Assembly: GCA_945901405.1 (NCBI GenBank)
Contig: CAMDLH010000014.1
Location: 1 to 60,257 of the forward strand
Length of the DNA: 60,257 nt
Reading direction: 5' to 3'
Source of the DNA: Bordetella parapertussis
Lineage (GTDB): Bacteria > Pseudomonadota > Gammaproteobacteria > Burkholderiales > SG8-41
Under the pieces are notes generated by a model. The model saw nothing but the letters and a program-made list of their open reading frames with translations, did not search any database and had not been told where the DNA came from. Both the position numbers and the translations under genes were made by a program. Of the stretch, positions 57,215 through 60,257 are shown piece after piece (positions within the stretch are counted from its first letter, which is position 1; the number at the start of each line of letters is the position of its first letter).

Positions 57215-58597
57215 TCAAATCGCGGGAATCTCCCTCTTTGAAGTTATCCTGGCGATAAGGTGCTCTGCAAAGAGCGAAATTTCAGCCTCCACGTTGTGCG
57301 GATTGATGTGCCTGAAAAGATCAAACCGCAGCCACAGGCAATGCGGGTTGAACGATGGACAAAACATGCGCTCATGCTCGGGTATTTCTTCCTCGTTGCA
57401 GATGGCAAGTGGAATGAGATGTTCGGCTTTGTAGTTGGTATAGGGATAGTCGGCGCTTGAGGTTACGAAGTAGCGGACGTGATCAAGGTGCGTGAAATGC
57501 TTTGCTTCTACTTCGCTACCCAATATGCAGGCAACCGCTCCGCTATCGCGGAGGTAGCGTTCTATCAGCGATTGCGCAGAATAGGTGGCTTCCACAACAA
57601 ACCGCTGCGGGTAAAGCCGTGCGAGTGCATCCGTGCCTTCGCTATCGCCGGCCAGGATGAATGTGGCGCTGCTGCTCTGCAGAATACACTGGATCGTCCG
57701 CGAGTCGAGTGATGATCTCGGGTTGAGGAATATCATGAGGCCAGGAATATTGCCCGGTTGATATCTTCGATCTACTTCCCACTCGCGCCGGGCGGCAACG
57801 CTCTGATAAATCGTGACCGGGTTGTAACCAAACAGAATCGAACGCGACGCTTCGAATTCCCTGATGGCACGCATTGCAGTCTCGCTCATCGGGCAAACAT
57901 GCACACTGCTGTCGTCAAGCGTCGCGCGCGATCCGTCGTCGATGAACATCAGGCCGTGCTTGTCCATTGACGTCGCGATAAATGCCAGGACCTCGCTGGA
58001 TATCGTGACTTTGACGGCGGCCTTGCGGATGATGCAGTCAATGCCGGCGGAAATTTCCTGCCGCAATTTCTCCGGGTAATGTTGCAGACTGCGTGCGTCC
58101 TCAAGCTGGTAGTACACTAGAGATTTTTCCGCTTCGCCGGGAAACTGATAGCGCAGTTCGTACGAGCGCGAGGCGGCGTCTTCGACCAGTGTTGACCTTA
58201 TGCGGTCGCAATCGCTGATCCCCATTGCTTCGAGTTCCCATAGCAGGTACTGCAGGCAACCGACCTCCGGCAGGAGATCCGGTTCAACGGAAAAGTTTAG
58301 CTCATATTTCTTGTAGTGATACTCGCTCCTGCGGGCGGCATGCTCGGCTTCATTCATCGGCGTGCCATGAAAGGGAAGGCGATCGACCATGATGGTTCTG
58401 CCGGCGCCGTTGGACAGCAAATAGCTGGTAATAAAGTCACTCCCCGACAGCAGATACAGCGCGCGCCGCCGCTTGTTTGCCCAAGGGGATGCCGACGCTA
58501 TGAGCGTCAGGTAATCGAGGCGATCCGGTCTGAGGAACGATTTGCTTACTTCCATTGCGAATGGCCTGTACAGTGAGTGGGATTGCCGGTCAACCAT
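57215..58597 (-). CDS. Unrecognised 460-residue protein
   Basis: 460 residues from ATG 58597 (MVDRQSHSLYRPFAMEV); ATG 58555 (MEVSKSF) is an alternative and the open frame further upstream is not protein-like. I do not recognise the family. Visible: RALYLLSGSDFITSYLLSNG then RTIMVDRLPFHG, a strand-turn-strand that could be a nucleotide- or SAM-binding start. Also visible are VEDAASRSYELRYQF, KHGLMFIDDGSRATLDD, and a late segment LGSEVEAKHFTHLDHVRYF then VTSSADYPYTNYKAEHL. No signal peptide or membrane helix. It is divergent from the PilT-like gene across 154 nt and may share its promoter region. Confidence 0.6.
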   Translation of the reverse strand: MVDRQSHSLYRPFAMEVSKSFLRPDRLDYLTLIASASPWANKRRRALYLLSGSDFITSYLLSNGAGRTIMVDRLPFHGTPMNEAEHAARRSEYHYKKYELNFSVEPDLLPEVGCLQYLLWELEAMGISDCDRIRSTLVEDAASRSYELRYQFPGEAEKSLVYYQLEDARSLQHYPEKLRQEISAGIDCIIRKAAVKVTISSEVLAFIATSMDKHGLMFIDDGSRATLDDSSVHVCPMSETAMRAIREFEASRSILFGYNPVTIYQSVAARREWEVDRRYQPGNIPGLMIFLNPRSSLDSRTIQCILQSSSATFILAGDSEGTDALARLYPQRFVVEATYSAQSLIERYLRDSGAVACILGSEVEAKHFTHLDHVRYFVTSSADYPYTNYKAEHLIPLAICNEEEIPEHERMFCPSFNPHCLWLRFDLFRHINPHNVEAEISLFAEHLIARITSKREIPAI

Positions 58598-58751
58598 CGG
58601 GCAATCTATTCCAGGTAGCAGAGCAAAGCAAACGCCTTCCCGCAAGCGGCCGCTCTGCGGCGTTTTGTTTGACCACAGGCACGGCGCGGCGGATACTGGC
58701 AGTCGTCCAGCTCTTCTTCCCGCCGGCGATCCCCGAACAGGATTTGCGCAG

Positions 58752-60257
58752 ATGATGAACCGTCTTGTCCGCTCGTGGTGGTCCACACTTCGTATTCATG
58801 CCTTGGGTTCGGATGACTCGCGAAGCACAGTAGGTGATCCGGGAGAGTTTGTCGGGGAACTGCTGCAGTTTGCGGTGGCACGGCACGCCTCGGATATCCA
58901 TCTGGCGACCGGCAAGCGCCCGATACTACGTATCCACGGCGTACTGCGATCGATCAATCTGCCAACTCTGAGGGATGGGGAAGTCGGCGCGTGTCTCGAC
59001 ACGTTGATGAACGATGCGCAGCGGGAGCAATGGAAAACTGCCGGCCGTTGCGTGTTCATGCACACAATCGCCAAGCTCGCTCGCTTTCGTATCCGCATGT
59101 TCACCCAGCATCAAGGTGTAGGCGCCGCGATCCGCATCCTTCCCCATGAAGTGCCCAGGCTCGACACCCTCGGGCCACCGAGAGGGGACCAGGCCGTCAG
59201 TGGTGAGACGGGCATTATTATTATCGCGGGACCTTCCGGCTGCGGCCGTACCACAATGCTGGCGTCCATGTTGCTGGCGATCGGAAGTTTTGAGCCCAAG
59301 CGTATGGTGAGCATCGGGCGGCCGCTCGAATTCGACATGGCCGACCGGCTGCCCGATCTGATCCAGATCGACTTGACACAGACCACCGGCGGGTATCCCG
59401 CCGCGATCCGCGAGGCGAGCGGCGCAGGCACCAAGGTCATCGCCGTGGACGATGCTTCAGATCCGGCGACGATGATCGAAGCGCTGCGCGCGGCGCAACA
59501 GGGATGCCTCGTACTGTGCGGCCTGCGTGCCACAAATACGCGGTTCGTGCTAGAAGAAATCATCGGGCGCTGTCCGAAAGGTGAAGAGACCGGGCGCCGG
59601 CTACTTGCTGATACCCTCAGGGCGGTGTTCTGCCAGCACTGGATATTTACGGTAGGTGGAGGACGTATCCTGGCGTTCGAGGTTGCGCTTGGCACCCCCA
59701 GCTTGAAAAACTGTATACGGCAGTTTGGCATGGCGTTCGCGTTTTACTCCCTGTTGCAGACTCACGGGCAACTTGGTTTCCAGACCTTCGACCAGGATGT
59801 GCAGCGGCTTTTGCGCGAGGGACGTATCAGCCACGCCGAAGCCGCAAGCCATCTGCTGAATGCGGACGCGGCTGGAGGGCGAGGCGGCGACCTCACCCTT
59901 GGCCTTGTGCCATCTGAAGACGCCGGTGCCGCTCCAGCGATACCGTCCGGCGTATTTGCACCGGAAGCACTCGATGACCCCAAAGTGTTTGAACACGTGG
60001 CACGTTACCGCGAAGGCCTGATTATCATTTCCGGCCCGCCCGCATCCGGTCGGTCAGTTACCGCGGCGTATCTACTGAGCCTCATAATGGCGAAATGGCA
60101 GCGACACATCGTCACGCTCGAATGCCGCGTTGAGCATGCGTTCGAGGAAGGCATGGATGGCAGGGGTCTTGTCACACGGCATGTGCTGCCGACCAGCCCA
60201 GTTGATCTGGCCGATGCCGTCAGCGCGGCCCTGGGTGAAGACCCGGACGTGCTGTTC
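58752..60257 (+). CDS. Tandem degenerate PilT-like ATPase (partial, runs off window)
   Basis: 502 codons from ATG 58752 to the window end without a stop. Residues 35-140 match the PilT N-terminal domain (LLQFAVARHASDIHLATGKR, RIHGVLRSINLPTLRDGEV, ARFRIRMFTQHQGVGAAIR). Residues 155-310 are the RecA-like core, but Walker A is GPSGCGRTT (Lys to Arg at 166), the Asp box is SIGRPLEFD, the Walker B position is VIAVDDASDP in place of LVGEMRD, and the His box is GCLVLCGLRATN without His. Residues 330-370 are PilT C-terminal-like (QTHGQLGFQTFDQDVQRLL). From about 405 a second core begins, with GPPASGRSV (again Arg for Lys) and ALGEDPDVLF. Probably a non-hydrolysing PilT relative in type IV pilus-related function. 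Confidence 0.82.
   Translation, partial: MMNRLVRSWWSTLRIHALGSDDSRSTVGDPGEFVGELLQFAVARHASDIHLATGKRPILRIHGVLRSINLPTLRDGEVGACLDTLMNDAQREQWKTAGRCVFMHTIAKLARFRIRMFTQHQGVGAAIRILPHEVPRLDTLGPPRGDQAVSGETGIIIIAGPSGCGRTTMLASMLLAIGSFEPKRMVSIGRPLEFDMADRLPDLIQIDLTQTTGGYPAAIREASGAGTKVIAVDDASDPATMIEALRAAQQGCLVLCGLRATNTRFVLEEIIGRCPKGEETGRRLLADTLRAVFCQHWIFTVGGGRILAFEVALGTPSLKNCIRQFGMAFAFYSLLQTHGQLGFQTFDQDVQRLLREGRISHAEAASHLLNADAAGGRGGDLTLGLVPSEDAGAAPAIPSGVFAPEALDDPKVFEHVARYREGLIIISGPPASGRSVTAAYLLSLIMAKWQRHIVTLECRVEHAFEEGMDGRGLVTRHVLPTSPVDLADAVSAALGEDPDVLF

Overview
The window is high-GC DNA that reads like an environmental betaproteobacterium, probably Burkholderiales. The main reason is the number of Bug/TctC-type periplasmic solute-binding proteins: I count 15 between 1 and 50 kb. 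They alternate with CoA-linked catabolic enzymes. No TctA or TctB membrane subunit, tRNA, rRNA, CRISPR array or insertion-sequence transposase is visible.

Layout. 0-1 kb: the end of an amidohydrolase, then an antitoxin followed by a RelE/ParE-type toxin with an internal stop codon. 1-10 kb: two tandem TctC genes, a cupin-rubredoxin fusion with a clear terminator, an MmgE/PrpD protein, a double carboxymuconolactone-decarboxylase-like protein, another TctC and an orphan molybdopterin (CoxL-type) subunit. 10-16.6 kb: an apparent operon of TctC, MmgE/PrpD, two MaoC-like proteins, an NDP-forming acyl-CoA synthetase and TctC. 16.6-20.1 kb: a nucleotidyltransferase-fold protein behind an AT-rich promoter with four operator-like repeats, and a second acyl-CoA synthetase. 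20.4-30.8 kb: a crotonase, a cupin, two acyl-CoA dehydrogenases, a D-2-hydroxyacid dehydrogenase, two TctC, an FadH-like flavoprotein and an alpha/beta hydrolase. 30.8-50 kb: a nucleotidyl cyclase, two gamma-glutamyltransferase-like proteins, eight TctC, a mannonate-dehydratase-like enzyme, CorA, an SrkA-like kinase and a Gfo/Idh/MocA dehydrogenase. 50-54.7 kb: a third acyl-CoA dehydrogenase and an exported TPR-CHAT protease-like protein. 54.7-60.3 kb: a different kind of region with an SRPBCC protein, small membrane proteins, an unrecognised 460-residue protein and a tandem, degenerate PilT-like protein that runs off the window end.

How it fits together. The binding proteins presumably capture carboxylic acids in the periplasm. 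The neighbouring ligases, dehydrogenases, hydratases and lyases would activate and degrade them. Substrates cannot be read from the sequence.

The strongest unexplained signal is a dispersed AT-rich 20-nt repeat, consensus GTAAGTWWTTGTTTTTATTG, present in about 13 copies and both orientations. It sits almost always at gene junctions, and 8 copies touch or closely flank a TctC gene. It supplies stop codons, Shine-Dalgarno-like sequence or signal-peptide codons. Other notable structures are a 180-bp nested inverted repeat with 10-nt internal phasing (49935-50114), several REP/MITE-like palindromes, and the degenerate tandem PilT.
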